From positions 54,773,513 through 54,837,512 of the forward strand of contig CM067539.1 in the NCBI GenBank assembly GCA_034509755.1: a stretch of DNA of 64,000 nt, read 5' to 3'. This document shows positions 22,959 to 33,418 of the stretch, piece by piece (the first letter of the stretch is position 1; every line of letters begins with the position of its first letter). The notes under the pieces were generated by a model. It made no database searches. It worked only from the letters and a program-made list of their open reading frames with translations, and was not told where the DNA came from. This stretch comes from Anisodus tanguticus. Its lineage: Eukaryota; Streptophyta; Magnoliopsida; Solanales; Solanaceae. The position numbers and the translations under genes were made by a program.

Positions 22959-23185
22959 ATATACAGTTGAAGATAATAAAGAAGAAACAAAAATTAAAAA
23001 CTATAAAGACAGCCTTATCAGGAGAAATATTCAGCCAACTAAAATACCTAGAATACAACGCCAAAGAAATGAAATTAGAAAAAGATATCGAGCAGCTGGA
23101 AAAACAATGCGAAAAGTTTAGTAAAATATGGATAGACGTAGGTAACGGATGGAAGAAACGAATAAACAACCCTGATTATGAGTAA
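22955..23185 (+). CDS. Pararetrovirus copy 1, 76-residue ORF
   Basis: Intact, starting in the ATGA overlap with the movement-protein stop and ending in the ATGAGTAA overlap with the next frame. It is Lys/Glu-rich and probably helical (QLKYLEYNAKEMKLEKDIEQ), ending WKKRINNPDYE. No known domain. Copy 2 has the same length (32192-32422). Confidence 0.6.
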   Translation: MNIQLKIIKKKQKLKTIKTALSGEIFSQLKYLEYNAKEMKLEKDIEQLEKQCEKFSKIWIDVGNGWKKRINNPDYE

Positions 23186-23615
23186 TAACGAAAAGATAAA
23201 TGCGTTATGGGAAGAGATTATATTAAAAGAAAAAATGAAAAGTATATTATTACTAATGGATGAAGTAAAAGATAATCAGAATAAAACTCAACAAATGATT
23301 AGAGAAGAATTAACTAACTTATGGAATGTTTCAGAAATACCAACGTTTAAGTTAATATTAGAAAAATTGAATATGTTATTAGAAGAAAAAAGCAAAGGTA
23401 AGCAAAAAGAACCTAGCAAAGAAGCAAGTACGAGCAAAGAAACGACTATAGCAAAAACAACTACGCATAAACCAGAGATAGTACCAATAGATGCTTGGAG
23501 AAGAAGTAAAATACCAATAATGGTAGATATCAGTAAAATAAAGCCTAGATTACCAAAAGAAGTAATAGAAACCTTAGATGGAATAACCAAACTGAATAAA
23601 GAAGGAAAATTCTAA
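23178..23615 (+). CDS. Pararetrovirus copy 1, 145-residue ORF (virion-associated-protein position)
   Basis: An intact frame from ATG 23178 to TAA 23613-23615. The N-terminal half is helical and coiled-coil-like. The middle is a Ser/Thr/Lys-rich linker (KGKQKEPSKEASTSKE). The C-terminus has a conserved-looking PIDAWRRSKIPIM and PRLPKEVIETLDGITKLNKEGKF. Its size and position before the coat protein suggest a virion-associated or DNA-binding protein like the small proteins of caulimo- and soymoviruses. This is a guess from position; no motif proves it. Copy 2 (32415-32852) is nearly identical. Confidence 0.6.
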   Translation: MSNNEKINALWEEIILKEKMKSILLLMDEVKDNQNKTQQMIREELTNLWNVSEIPTFKLILEKLNMLLEEKSKGKQKEPSKEASTSKETTIAKTTTHKPEIVPIDAWRRSKIPIMVDISKIKPRLPKEVIETLDGITKLNKEGKF

Positions 23616-24182
23616 TGGAGCCAAGTGCGATTACGTTTTTAAAAACTCACGGTAAAGAGATCATAGAAAAAGAAAGACATAAATACGAGCCTATAAGATC
23701 AAAATCTATAAAGGAAGAAAAACTTAAAGAAGTTAAGATGCCCGTAAAGGAAACAGAAAAAACGACTTATGAATACCTAAATCTAAGATTAGATAAGCAA
23801 GAACGACATATTAGTGAATTAAAAATAGAAAATTTAAATTTAAAATCAAGCGAAAATGCGAGAATGGTATGACAAATACAAAAAATATAAAAGAAAGCAT
23901 AAGAACACGAATACTCTTCTAAAAGAAACCAAGGTAGAATTAAGAGAAACTAAAGAAGAATTAAAAGAAGTGAAGCAAGAGGTATTAGAACTCAGAGAAG
24001 AAATACAAATCCTGAGAGAGCAATTAGCGGAATTAAAAAATAAAAAGAAAAAAGTACGAAAGGTAAGATTAAGCGATGAGACCGACTCAAGTAAACGATA
24101 GCACGATAATAATGAACAACCCGACCAAGAATTACAAGTAGTAGAATTCATAGAAGAAGAAAACCCCGAAGACACGAAATAG
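23615..24182 (+). pseudogene. Pararetrovirus copy 1, long coiled-coil ORF (interrupted)
   Basis: Begins at the TAATG junction (23613-23617) and ends at TAG 24180-24182. The body is a long coiled coil dominated by Glu/Lys/Leu heptads (ELREEIQILREQLAELK). The acidic tail is NPEDTK. In copy 1 the frame is broken near 23859 and again near 24090. The same ORF is continuous in copy 2 (188 residues, 32852-33418). Confidence 0.65.
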
Positions 24183-25681
24183 TAAAAGAAAATAACCAAA
24201 TATTAGAAGCTTTACACCACAGAAAAAGAGTAAATGCGATAATAGAAGAAGAACCAGATAGTGATATAGAAGATGATTACAATGGACAAATAGAAACGGA
24301 AATTGAATCAGAAAATATAATTAATGAAGATGCAGATGATTATCCGGAAGAAGATTTAATAGACCCTAATCTAGAAGTCATAAATAGAAGGACTACAAGA
24401 TTACCAGATCATATACCTATCGGACAACAAGCGGAATTTAAAGAATTCGTAGGATCAATGACCCAAGGAGTAAATTATAACGGATATTTTCTAGAATTAG
24501 ACAATGTGTATGATGAACAAGAAATAGGAAGAAGAATTACAGACTGGAATTTAGGAATGTATATAGCATTAATGAATAGTACTCAGACGGAAAACCTAGA
24601 TTACATGTATGATTTAATATCTAAGACATTAATCGGAAAAGCAGCATATTGGATAGAATCAATAGCATATCAGCTAAGAGGAGAAGTTTTAAGCCATGCA
24701 ACAGATTGGAAATCAATGTTAATGATTTTTGATTTACTATTAAAAAGAGAATTGTTAGGCGAAAAATGGTTAGTAGCCCGAGAAAATGTATTAGCAGAAA
24801 GAAAAACAGAGTTTATTATGAACCTGAATAATATGAGATGTTGTAAGATAAACAAATTACCAGAATACACGATTAGCTTTAGTAAATTCTTTTATGAAGC
24901 TAGATTTTTACCAGAAGAAGGAGTAATTTATCAACAGCTATATTATGATCATTTACCCATACCATATAATGTTGAGATATCAAAAGAATACGTACAGTTA
25001 GAACCTAAGGAAAACACCCTAGGAGAAAGAATACGCGTCTTAAGAGCATATCTAATGAGAAAATGCGAAGAATATAGATTACAGCAAAAGATTAAAAAAG
25101 ACAAGAAAATAGGATTAAGAGAGGTATGTGGATTTACAGAAAGAAGATTAGTATTCGGATGCGATGATAACAGGAAAGAAAAGAAATATAGAAAATATAA
25201 AAAACATAAAAAATACAGAGATAAATATGACGGAGACCGTAGAGACAAGAAGTATAAATATAAAAAGTATAAGAAAAGATCTTATTATAAACCTTATAAG
25301 AAAAAGAGGTTTAAAAGATACAGAAATAACCAAGATACAAGGTATAAATTCAGATATAAAAGAAAGTTTAGAAGAAGAAGAAATGTAAACCCTATAGAAG
25401 CCAGATAAAACCAAGACTAAAGAAGAAAAGGTTAAAGAATGCAAATGCGGAATTGCAATGAGAAAGGACACTATGCAAATAAGTGCCCAAAGCTAAAGAA
25501 AACTGGAGTAAAATATATAAATACAGAACAGTTTATAATGAGTTTACAACAGATTAAAGAAGATAATAATAACTGGTATGATTATGATGACTTTTATGTC
25601 AGTGAAACAGATGAAGAATCAGAAGCAGAAAGAGTAAGTTATATTAATCACCAATCAGAAAGTGAAGATAGTTCTGAATAA
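24183..25681 (+). pseudogene. Pararetrovirus copy 1, coat protein (interrupted)
   Basis: The frame is open from upstream of an in-frame ATG at 24458. The true start is unresolved because the preceding acidic stretch (to about 24457) is in frame but lacks a clear ATG. Landmarks are a conserved helical core (ITDWNLGMYIALMNS, AAYWIESIAYQLRGEVL), a very basic Lys/Arg/Tyr tract (about 25150-25400) and a CCHC zinc-knuckle position near 25440-25490, followed by an acidic tail. This is the standard layout of a caulimovirid coat protein. Copy 1 is shifted out of frame near 25404 and again near 25448, so its zinc knuckle is not read in one frame. Confidence 0.75.
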
Positions 25682-25682
25682 G

Positions 25683-26000
25683 ATGAATACGCTAGAAAGA
25701 CAGAAAAGAGAACTAATAAGAGAAAGAGAATATTGGATACAATGCGAAGAGTATACCAGACATAAACTAATTATAACTTCTACGATTAATGAAACTGGAA
25801 GTATGTACTATAATGATAGGTACAGAAAGATTACCCAGAGATTAGCAAAGATAAGAGAAGAAATGAATAAAATACATTGGAAACAAATAGAAATAGCCAG
25901 ATTAATCGAAGAGGCTATGAGAAATGAAGAAATTAGACAAGAAGTACAGGAATACGAACAAGATGAAGAACTCAACAGAAGATTAGATGAACCTGACTAA
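25683..26000 (+). CDS. Pararetrovirus copy 1, 105-residue charged ORF
   Basis: ATG 25683 lies just after the coat-protein stop, and the frame ends TAA directly before the Pol ATG (TAAATGG). The protein is helical and strongly charged (RQKRELIRERE, QEVQEYEQDEELNRRLDEPD). Intact in both copies. I do not know a homologue; a small frame between coat protein and Pol is unusual. Confidence 0.65.
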   Translation: MNTLERQKRELIREREYWIQCEEYTRHKLIITSTINETGSMYYNDRYRKITQRLAKIREEMNKIHWKQIEIARLIEEAMRNEEIRQEVQEYEQDEELNRRLDEPD

Positions 26001-27855
26001 ATGGTAGCAATACATATAGAAGCCCATATAGAATATAAACCGAATAAAATGATTAAGCAAAAGATATTCATTGATAGCGGAGCAGACATATGCTTAGCTC
26101 GAAAAGATGTATTAGAATCACATAGATGGAAAAGATCTAGAATTCATAGAGCTAAGGTATCAGGATTTAATGAGCAATCTAAAGAATTAGATATAATTGC
26201 AGAAAATATGAGAATTGTATTAGGAAAGACTATTTTCAGAATACCAATCGTATATCAACTAGACAATATGAAACAACAAGTTTTATTAGGAAACAACTTC
26301 CTAGATTATTTTAAAACTCAAATGATTAATAAGAATACATTTTGTCTACAATCCCCCTGTGACAAATGGATTATACTAAAAAGAATACTACCAGTCAATA
26401 CCATTAGATTATATACGATTAAAATGGAACGAAATAGTAATTTAGAACTTTTAAAAGAGAAGTATTTAGGAACGTTAAAAAGCAACTTTGGAGAAAACCC
26501 AATGCAACTTTGGGAAAAAGAAAAAATATATGGAGAAATAAAATTAATAGACTCAAGTGAATTAGTTAGAACAAAACCCATAAGATATAGCCCAACGGAT
26601 CAAAAAGAATTCGAAATACAGATTAAAGAACTATTAGATATGAAGGTTATAAGAGAGAGTAAGAGTCCTCATAGTAGCCCAGCCTTTTTAGTAAGGAAGC
26701 ATAATGAGCTAAAGCGAGGAAAAGCAGATTAGTAATTGATTATCGAGAATTGAATAAAAAGACTATTTTTGATGGATACTTTCTACCCTATAAAAGAAAT
26801 CTCATTAACAGATTAGGAAATAAAAAATGGTTTAGCAAATTCGACTGTAAAAGTGGATTTTGGCAGATTAAATTGACTAATGAATCAAAACCTTTAACAG
26901 CATTCAGTGCCCCTCAGGGACATTATGAATGGAATGTATTACCAATGGGATTAAAAAATGCACCGCAAATCTTTCAAAGAAGAATGGATCAAGTGTTTAG
27001 AAAGCTTGCAGACTTTTGTATCATATATGTTGATGATATATTAGTTTACAACAGCAGCTTAGAAGATCATATCAAGCATATAGAACAATTCATTGAAACG
27101 ATTAACCAACATGGAATACTTTTATCAGAAAAGAAATCGGAAATATTCAAGAATACTATTGAATTCCTAGGCTACATTGTGGATAGCGAAGGAATACAAT
27201 TACAGGAACATGTGGTAACAAAGATTAAAGATTTTAAAGAAAGGTTAGAAAACAAAAAAGAAGTACGCGAGTTTCTTGGAGTGATCAATTATGCGACGAG
27301 ATCATATAAAAGATCTACCGTATTTGAGAAAGCCAACTGCAGATTTGATTAAAAAGGATGTGACCTTTGAATGGAAAGAAGAACACACCCAAGCGATTAA
27401 CAAGATTAAAGATAAGGTAAAATCATTACCAAAACACAGTACCCACTGATCAAGATCAATTAGAACTCTTTACGGATGCTAGTGACATAGGATGGGGAGC
27501 AATCCTAATAGCATATGATAAAGAAGATGTTGACAAAGAAAAGATGTTAATTTGTGGATACGGAGGAGGAACATGGAAACCAAATGAAAAGAATTATCAT
27601 ATAAATGAAAAAGAATTATTGGCATGAAAATTTGGAATTAAAAGATTTCATTACCATTTACTACCAAGTAAAGTTTATTGTTAGAACGATAATACGCAGG
27701 TAAAGGCGTTTATCACAAACGAATAGATCCATTACCGAATCGAATAAAAGAAGAAAATGGCAATCATTCTTTTGTTGTTATGATTTTATTGTTAAGAACA
27801 TATACGGAACTAAGAATGTTTTAGCTGATTTTCTTAGCGATATAATGTCAATTAA
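26001..27855 (+). pseudogene. Pararetrovirus copy 1, protease-RT-RNase H polyprotein (interrupted)
   Basis: Domains in order: aspartic protease (IFIDSGADICLA near residue 24, QVLLGNNFLDYF later), reverse transcriptase (FSKFDCKSGFWQI, PMGLKNAPQIFQRRM, YVDDIL near 27030) and RNase H (FTDASDIGWGA near 27470-27490, NEKELL near 27610). There is no integrase. Breaks: a frameshift with TAG at 26730-26732, indels near 27270-27300, a stop near 27350, an indel near 27437 and several small indels at 27605-27840. Copy 1 is the more damaged of the two in RNase H. Confidence 0.85.
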
Positions 27856-28913
27856 CGAGCGAAGACTTTGAAGAATACATAGCCAAGGCTATGGAACAGT
27901 TATTCATACCCATGAAACAATGATTACAAAATTACAAGAAAATACCCAGAGTATCAACCAGCTTACAGAAGCCATAAAAGACTTCTCAAAACTAAAAATC
28001 CTACAGAGTGAAGAAAAGAAAAAGAAGCCAACGACTATATCACCACCACGGCAAAAAACCTTTCAACCATTCTTGTCAAGATTAGCAACAATGCCATCAA
28101 GCAATACCCTCAACATCGACGCGGTATCCATGGCGGATACACTAAATACGGACCGAAGTGATTAATGCTTATGAAAAAATTAATAAATTTTATGATTATA
28201 AGACTAACGCTGATATTGTGCGCAGTGCCAAACTGAGTAAATATCCAAGGTTTATTTGCAGTGAAAAGGCGAATCCAACTATCGTAGAGCGATTATTCAC
28301 ATATGGATTCATTGACAAGATTATTACTGATGATAAGATGCTTAACCTTACAAAATTACCACAGATTATCAGCCAATCAACGAAGCTAATGATGGAATCC
28401 TTTGGAAGAGGAATCTATGGGATACAAATCCTAGATGCTTCAACAGATTTAAAGGGTAAGCCTATCGTCATATGCCAAATATTTAAAATAGGAAGGAATA
28501 ATACCATTAACGGGGATGACAAGAATTTGAATATGAAAATTCCCTGTACATTGGAAAAATTCCAAAACTGGATTAGTGAGAAGAGAGTATTTGGACTATT
28601 GACGTTAAAGTCAAGAATAGAAGACATGCTAAGAAATCGGAAGGCATCCGTAATTGGGACTTCCAAAGGCGGAGATGTAGAAGAAATAATGACCCTATAT
28701 TATGACAACGATATAGAGGTTAAAGAGACTACTGAGCTAACATTATTGTTAGACAAGATTACCAATCTGAAGCATACACATGCCGAAGAGACTATCCGAC
28801 ATTACAAAGTAATGTCAGAACAAAAGGAAAGACCAGTAATTACTACAGCGGCAACGGCATCGACGTCCACTGTAAGTATGAAAAAAGAACAAAGTCCTGA
28901 TCCTTTTGAATAA
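27845..28913 (+). pseudogene. Pararetrovirus copy 1, transactivator-position ORF (interrupted)
   Basis: ATG 27845 overlaps the Pol end (ATGTCAATTAA). The first third is helical and Gln/Ser-rich, the middle has indels near 28100-28165, and the long C-terminal part (28158-28913, about 250 residues) is open. The conserved core includes YPRFICSEKANPTIVERLF, FGRGIYGIQILDAS, KMIPCTLEKFQNW-like and TLLLDKIT segments and ends SPDPFE. As the last large frame before the promoter region it occupies the position of the translation transactivator/inclusion-body protein, but I assign this by position only. Confidence 0.6.
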
Positions 28914-29850
28914 GGAGGGAATTTTGATTATTTTTGCAGGTACAATGTAAACCCTGGCGAAAAAGGCCTTATGGCCTAAAAAGATTATGGCTTCACAGCC
29001 CAAATGATTATCACACTGGTAACCCAGGAAAAGAGATCCATAGAGATCCAAAAGATTATGGCCCAACATAGTGTTTTATACTATGGTAAAGCCCAAAAGA
29101 TTATAATACTGGTGATCCAGGAAAAGAGGTCCATAGCGACCCAATAGAATATGGCCCAAACGTAGTGTTTCATACTACCGTAAAGCCCAAAAAGATTATG
29201 GTCTTATAACCCAAAAAATGATTAACCACTGTTAACACAGAAAAGAGATCATAACAGACCCAAAAGAATATGGTTTAACATAGTTTAAACTATGTAAAAG
29301 CCCAAACAAAAGAGGCCTTAGTGCCCAACATGATTATGGCCTTACGGCCCAAAAGATAATTAAAATTGAATACCACGGAATATCCCCAACAGATATTTCC
29401 AAAATGATTATTGCGCCACAATTAATTATCGATCAACCGGACAGCTGGAAAGTGCCAAACAGACAGCAGCCCGACAGAACAATGACATTTCCCACGAAAG
29501 TCATGCCAGATTATGACAGCTGAACATAAGCGCCGGATAAAGCCGAAAGCAGAATGGACAGCTGAAAGATTAACCAACGGACAAGAATGGCTTTACAAAA
29601 AGAAGACGACAAGGAACTATTGCCTTTACGACTTTTTGAAAAGCGGAAGAGAAGAAGACAAAGCAACTTTGCGGAAAGTAGCAGACAAGGCACTGTAGAC
29701 ACTGTAGCCTTTACGACTTTTTGGAAAAGTAGTTTGTCTAGGACTATTTGAATACTGTTTAGAACTATTTGAGTACTGTTTACTTTATGACTTTTGAAAA
29801 AAGTACTGTTTACTTTTGAAAAAGTTCTGAATAGTGATTAGACGAGGTTA
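28914..29850 (+). promoter_or_regulatory. Copy 1 large non-coding region with repeated hairpin units and promoter
   Basis: About 28975-29360 repeats the phrase AAAAGATTATGG followed by a GCCC-rich arm. Short inverted pairs such as CATAGTGTTTTATACTATG and CGTAGTGTTTCATACTACCG lie between, giving a series of small hairpins. About 29690-29830 repeats TTTACTTTTGAAAAAG-like and GACTATTTGAATACTG-like elements upstream of the TATA box. This should be the promoter/enhancer area of the viral full-length RNA. No coding frame is credible here. Confidence 0.65.
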
Positions 29851-29852
29851 TC

Positions 29853-29859
29853 TATATAA
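29853..29859 (+). promoter_or_regulatory. Viral TATA box, between copies 1 and 2
   Basis: TATATAA in the context CTATATAAGGAGCC, with the repeated upstream elements before it and the terminal leader repeat about 160 bp downstream. It is perfectly repeated at 39100-39106. Confidence 0.75.
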
Positions 29860-30015
29860 GGAGCCTCTTGTAAAAGGGAAAGGAGGTCGAAAATTCGGAA
29901 TACAAAAAATTCTTAAACACTCTCAATGTTTAACTAAAACACCCTTTAGTCTATAATCCGATATCACAGAAGAACATCACAAGAATAATTGAATATCATC
30001 CAAAGAACAACTTAA

Positions 30016-30196
30016 GATTAATCTTATATTAACTAAGAGTATTATAAGAACACAGATTATATACTTTGATAATTTATGATTAGAACCATACTGGTAGGAG
30101 CACAACACCGGCGAAAAGACGATCAGAGGATACCCGTAACTGGACTCCCAAGCTCCCAGGCGTATCAGAGCTTGTAATTAGAACAAGTGTTTAAAA
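30016..30196 (+). other. Copy 2 viral leader, carrying a 428-bp deletion
   Basis: Identical to the copy 1 leader up to CTCCCAGGCG (30162), then it jumps directly to TATCAGAGC. The counterpart of 20497-20924 is missing, and the primer site is reduced to its last nine bases. Confidence 0.85.
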
Positions 30197-30559
30197 ATGA
30201 ACAAACATCCATCGTTTAGCCAAGTTAGACAGTTAAATCAGATTTTATGGAGATTAAGAAAGAATAGACGATCATTATTAAAATTAAGAAGCGAAAATAT
30301 AATAATAATTGAAGCCCAAGATAAAATGATAATAAATAAAAGAATAGCCGAAATGGAAATGTTAAGGATAATAGGAAATGGAGTAACTGAGATAGACATG
30401 TTAAGAACGGAAAATGATAATAAAAAGTTAGAACTACTTAATGAAAAGATACGAGCATATAGAATATTAGTAGGAATAAATACTCAGATTTATGAAATAA
30501 ATGAATTTATAGAGAATATAAAATCAGATTTAAGAATGGAAATAGAACACTATGGATAA
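30197..30559 (+). CDS. Pararetrovirus copy 2, small coiled-coil ORF1
   Basis: An intact 120-residue frame, almost identical to 20959-21321, with the same ATGGATAA overlap into ORF2. It follows the deleted leader. Confidence 0.7.
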   Translation: MNKHPSFSQVRQLNQILWRLRKNRRSLLKLRSENIIIIEAQDKMIINKRIAEMEMLRIIGNGVTEIDMLRTENDNKKLELLNEKIRAYRILVGINTQIYEINEFIENIKSDLRMEIEHYG

Positions 30560-30927
30560 AAATAGATTAACACAACAACAAGAACAAAAGGTACAGTTAG
30601 AAAGAATAGCAGAGAAACCACTTACATATGGTAGAGATATAAACCAGCATATTATAAGTTGTAGAATAGGAGTAAAGATAATTGAAGAAAAAGATCAACA
30701 ACTATTAGACAAGCATATAACGATAAATAAATTAGAGGAAAAAATTGTATTTTTACGAAATTTATCATCCTAAGAGAAGAAAGAATTAGGCGAAAAGAAG
30801 ATGAAATCGAAAAGATTAAAAACCAAAGAACTAGAAGATCGATATAAAAAATGAAAATGAAATTAAAGAATTAAAAGAAATTATAACAGAACAATATCGC
30901 TATATTAATTTGCTAAAATATGGATAA
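30552..30927 (+). pseudogene. Pararetrovirus copy 2, small coiled-coil ORF2 (interrupted)
   Basis: Starts in the ATGGATAA overlap. It is open for 73 residues to about 30773, then shifted by a missing base near 30766 with another difference near 30836. It ends by context at the second ATGGATAA, 30920-30927. Confidence 0.55.
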
Positions 30928-32195
30928 AGAAAAGGAGAATAAATTAGAACCTAAAGACCTTTACTATCAAATGAATACTTATGAAGGAGGAACCAGCCAA
31001 ACATTAAGTTTTAGACCAGATACTTATCAAAAGATTCAAGAAGAAAGAGATGAAGTATCAATGAAGAAAATATTTAAAACAAAATGGTTTGAGAGAAATA
31101 AGGAAATAAGATATATCGCCTATAAACATGAAAATGTAATTGATACAATGAGTACAAATGGTAAAACCAAGATTAATTTGATAAGTGATGAAGTAATAAA
31201 AAGAGAATTAGCCAAACTATCGAATAAAGAAGCAAAGAAATATAGAAATATTTACTTTGGAGGAGTAGAGTTTACGATAAAAGCATACTTTCAAAAGAAT
31301 ATTGATACGCCCATACGTATATATATGTATTAGATGACGAATACTAGGAAATTTGCAAGATGCATTAATATCAGTGATTAAAGGAAATTTAATATATCAG
31401 AAGTTAAAATTTACTATACAACCAGACTTTAGTGTATCGCTAAAAGATGAACATAAGGATTTAGCTTTAACATTATATTATAAATTAGATGGAATAGAAA
31501 TGCCACCAGGAAGCAAAGTAATGAGTATAGAGACTAAAATGATATACGCCTTAACAGGAAACCATCATATAAGAAAACAACATGAGATGAATATAATAGT
31601 ACCAAGAATGTATAAAGAAATACTTGAGCAGATAGAGCATAAAGAAAACTCTAAGATTACTATACCAGAAGAAATATGCATGGATTTTAAAACCAGAACA
31701 TTGACACCGTCAAGAAGACTAATTCCAAGAATAGATGGATCAAGATTAAGCATAACTAGAGAATCAGTACACAGTTTACCCAGAATAGAACCAAGGACTA
31801 TCGACTTAATAAACGTAGATAGTAATAGATTAAAAATCAAGGTTATAATCTTTAAAAATATGATTACTATAGATGGAATAGCAGAAATCAATACTGGAGC
31901 AATTAAAAGATTTATACATATAAACAAGATTAATGAAAACGAGTGCAGTGTAATAGAACCACAGACTTATAATTACCCAGAAAATGAAAGAGAGATAATA
32001 ATCACTAAAAGTGTAAATTTAAGATTTAAGATCCAAGACTTAGAATATAAGATTAATATTGGAGTAATAGAATATGATAGCTTAAATGAATTATTATTAG
32101 GAAGTGATTTTTTATCTATGATTAGTTATAAGATAAACAATAACGGAATAGAGATTAATGATCAAGGTAAAACCAGATTTATTAATAAAATATGA
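30920..32195 (+). pseudogene. Pararetrovirus copy 2, movement protein with protease-like C-terminus (interrupted)
   Basis: The N-terminal part (30920-31333) and the rest (about 31353-32195) are in two frames, separated by one break with a stop near 31331. All features described for copy 1 are present, and the protease-like C-terminal domain (INTGA near 31890, LLLGSDFL near 32095) is uninterrupted here. It is better preserved than copy 1. Confidence 0.72.
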
Positions 32196-32422
32196 ATATA
32201 CAGTTGAAGATAATAAAGAAGAAACAGAAGTTAAAGACTATAAAGACAGACTTATCAGGAGAAATATTCAGCCAACTAAAATACCTAGAATACAGCGCCA
32301 AAGAAATGAAATTAGAAAAAGAAATAGAGCAGCTGGAAAAACAATGCGAAAAGTTTAGTAAAATATGGATAGACGTAGGTAACGGATGGAAGAAACGAAT
32401 AAACAACCCTGATTATGAGTAA
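32192..32422 (+). CDS. Pararetrovirus copy 2, 76-residue ORF
   Basis: Intact counterpart of 22955-23185 with the same ATGA and ATGAGTAA overlaps on its two sides. Function unknown. Confidence 0.6.
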   Translation: MNIQLKIIKKKQKLKTIKTDLSGEIFSQLKYLEYSAKEMKLEKEIEQLEKQCEKFSKIWIDVGNGWKKRINNPDYE

Positions 32423-32852
32423 TAACGAAAAAATAAATGCGTTATGGGAAGAGATTATATTAAAAGAAAAAATGAAAAGTATATTATTACTAATGGATGA
32501 AGTAAAAGATAATCAGAATAAAACTCAACAAATGATTAGAGAAGAATTAACTAACTTATGGAATGTATCAGAAATACCAACGTTTAAGTTAATATTAGAA
32601 AAATTGAATATGTTATTAGAAGAAAAAAGCAAAGGTAAGCAAAAAGAACCTAGCAAAGAAGCAAGTACGAGCAAAGAAACGACTATAGCAAAAACAACTA
32701 CGCATAAACCAGAGATAGTACCAATAGATGCTTGGAGAAGAAGTAAAATACCAATAATGGTAGATATCAGTAAAATAAAGCCTAGATTACCAAAAGAAGT
32801 AATAGAAACCTTAGATGGAATAACCAAACTGAATAAAGAAGGAAAATTCTAA
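32415..32852 (+). CDS. Pararetrovirus copy 2, 145-residue ORF (virion-associated-protein position)
   Basis: Intact, essentially identical to 23178-23615. The next frame starts at the TAATG junction. Confidence 0.6.
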   Translation: MSNNEKINALWEEIILKEKMKSILLLMDEVKDNQNKTQQMIREELTNLWNVSEIPTFKLILEKLNMLLEEKSKGKQKEPSKEASTSKETTIAKTTTHKPEIVPIDAWRRSKIPIMVDISKIKPRLPKEVIETLDGITKLNKEGKF

Positions 32853-33418
32853 TGGAGCCAAGTGCGATTACGTTTTTAAAAACTCACGGTAAAGAGATCA
32901 TAGAAAAAGAAAGACATAAATACGAACCTATAAGATCAAAATCTATAAAAGAAGAAAAACTTAAAGAAGTTAAGATGCCCGTAAAGGAAACAGAAAAAAT
33001 GACTTATGAATACCTAAATCTAAGATTAGATAAGCAAGAACGACATATTAGTGAATTAAAAATAGAAAATTTAAATTTAAAATCAAGCGAAAATGCAGAA
33101 TGGTATGACAAATACAAAAAATATAAAAGAAAGCATAAGAACACGAATACTCTTCTAAAAGAAACCAAGGTAGAATTAAGAGAAACTAAAGAAGAATTAA
33201 AAGAAGTGAAGCAAGAGGTATTAGAACTCAGAGAAGAAATACAAATCCTGAGAGAGCAATTAGCGGAATTAAAAAATAAAAAGAAAAAAGTACGAAAGAT
33301 AAGATTAAGTGATGAGACTGACTCAAGTAGCAGTAGCACAGATAATAATGAACAACCCACTCAAGAATTACAAGTAGTAGAATTCATAGAAGAAGAAAAC
33401 CCCGAAGACACGAAATAA
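32852..33418 (+). CDS. Pararetrovirus copy 2, 188-residue coiled-coil ORF
   Basis: Continuous from ATG 32852 to TAA 33416-33418. About 120 central residues form a heptad-rich coiled coil, followed by a short basic KNKKKKVRK patch, a Ser run and an acidic tail. In copy 1 the same ORF is broken twice. Confidence 0.68.
   Translation: MEPSAITFLKTHGKEIIEKERHKYEPIRSKSIKEEKLKEVKMPVKETEKMTYEYLNLRLDKQERHISELKIENLNLKSSENAEWYDKYKKYKRKHKNTNTLLKETKVELRETKEELKEVKQEVLELREEIQILREQLAELKNKKKKVRKIRLSDETDSSSSSTDNNEQPTQELQVVEFIEEENPEDTK

Noticed and set aside
24949..25471. Long minus-strand frames rich in Phe/Leu/Ser opposite the viral genes (also 32525-32827, 34186-34708)
   Set aside because: They are the antisense of Lys/Glu-rich coding sequence. 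The same shadow recurs in both copies and has no domain.
28975..29360. CRISPR-like array
   Set aside because: Units are imperfect, unequal in spacing and hairpin-forming, in a plant viral non-coding region; no CRISPR context.
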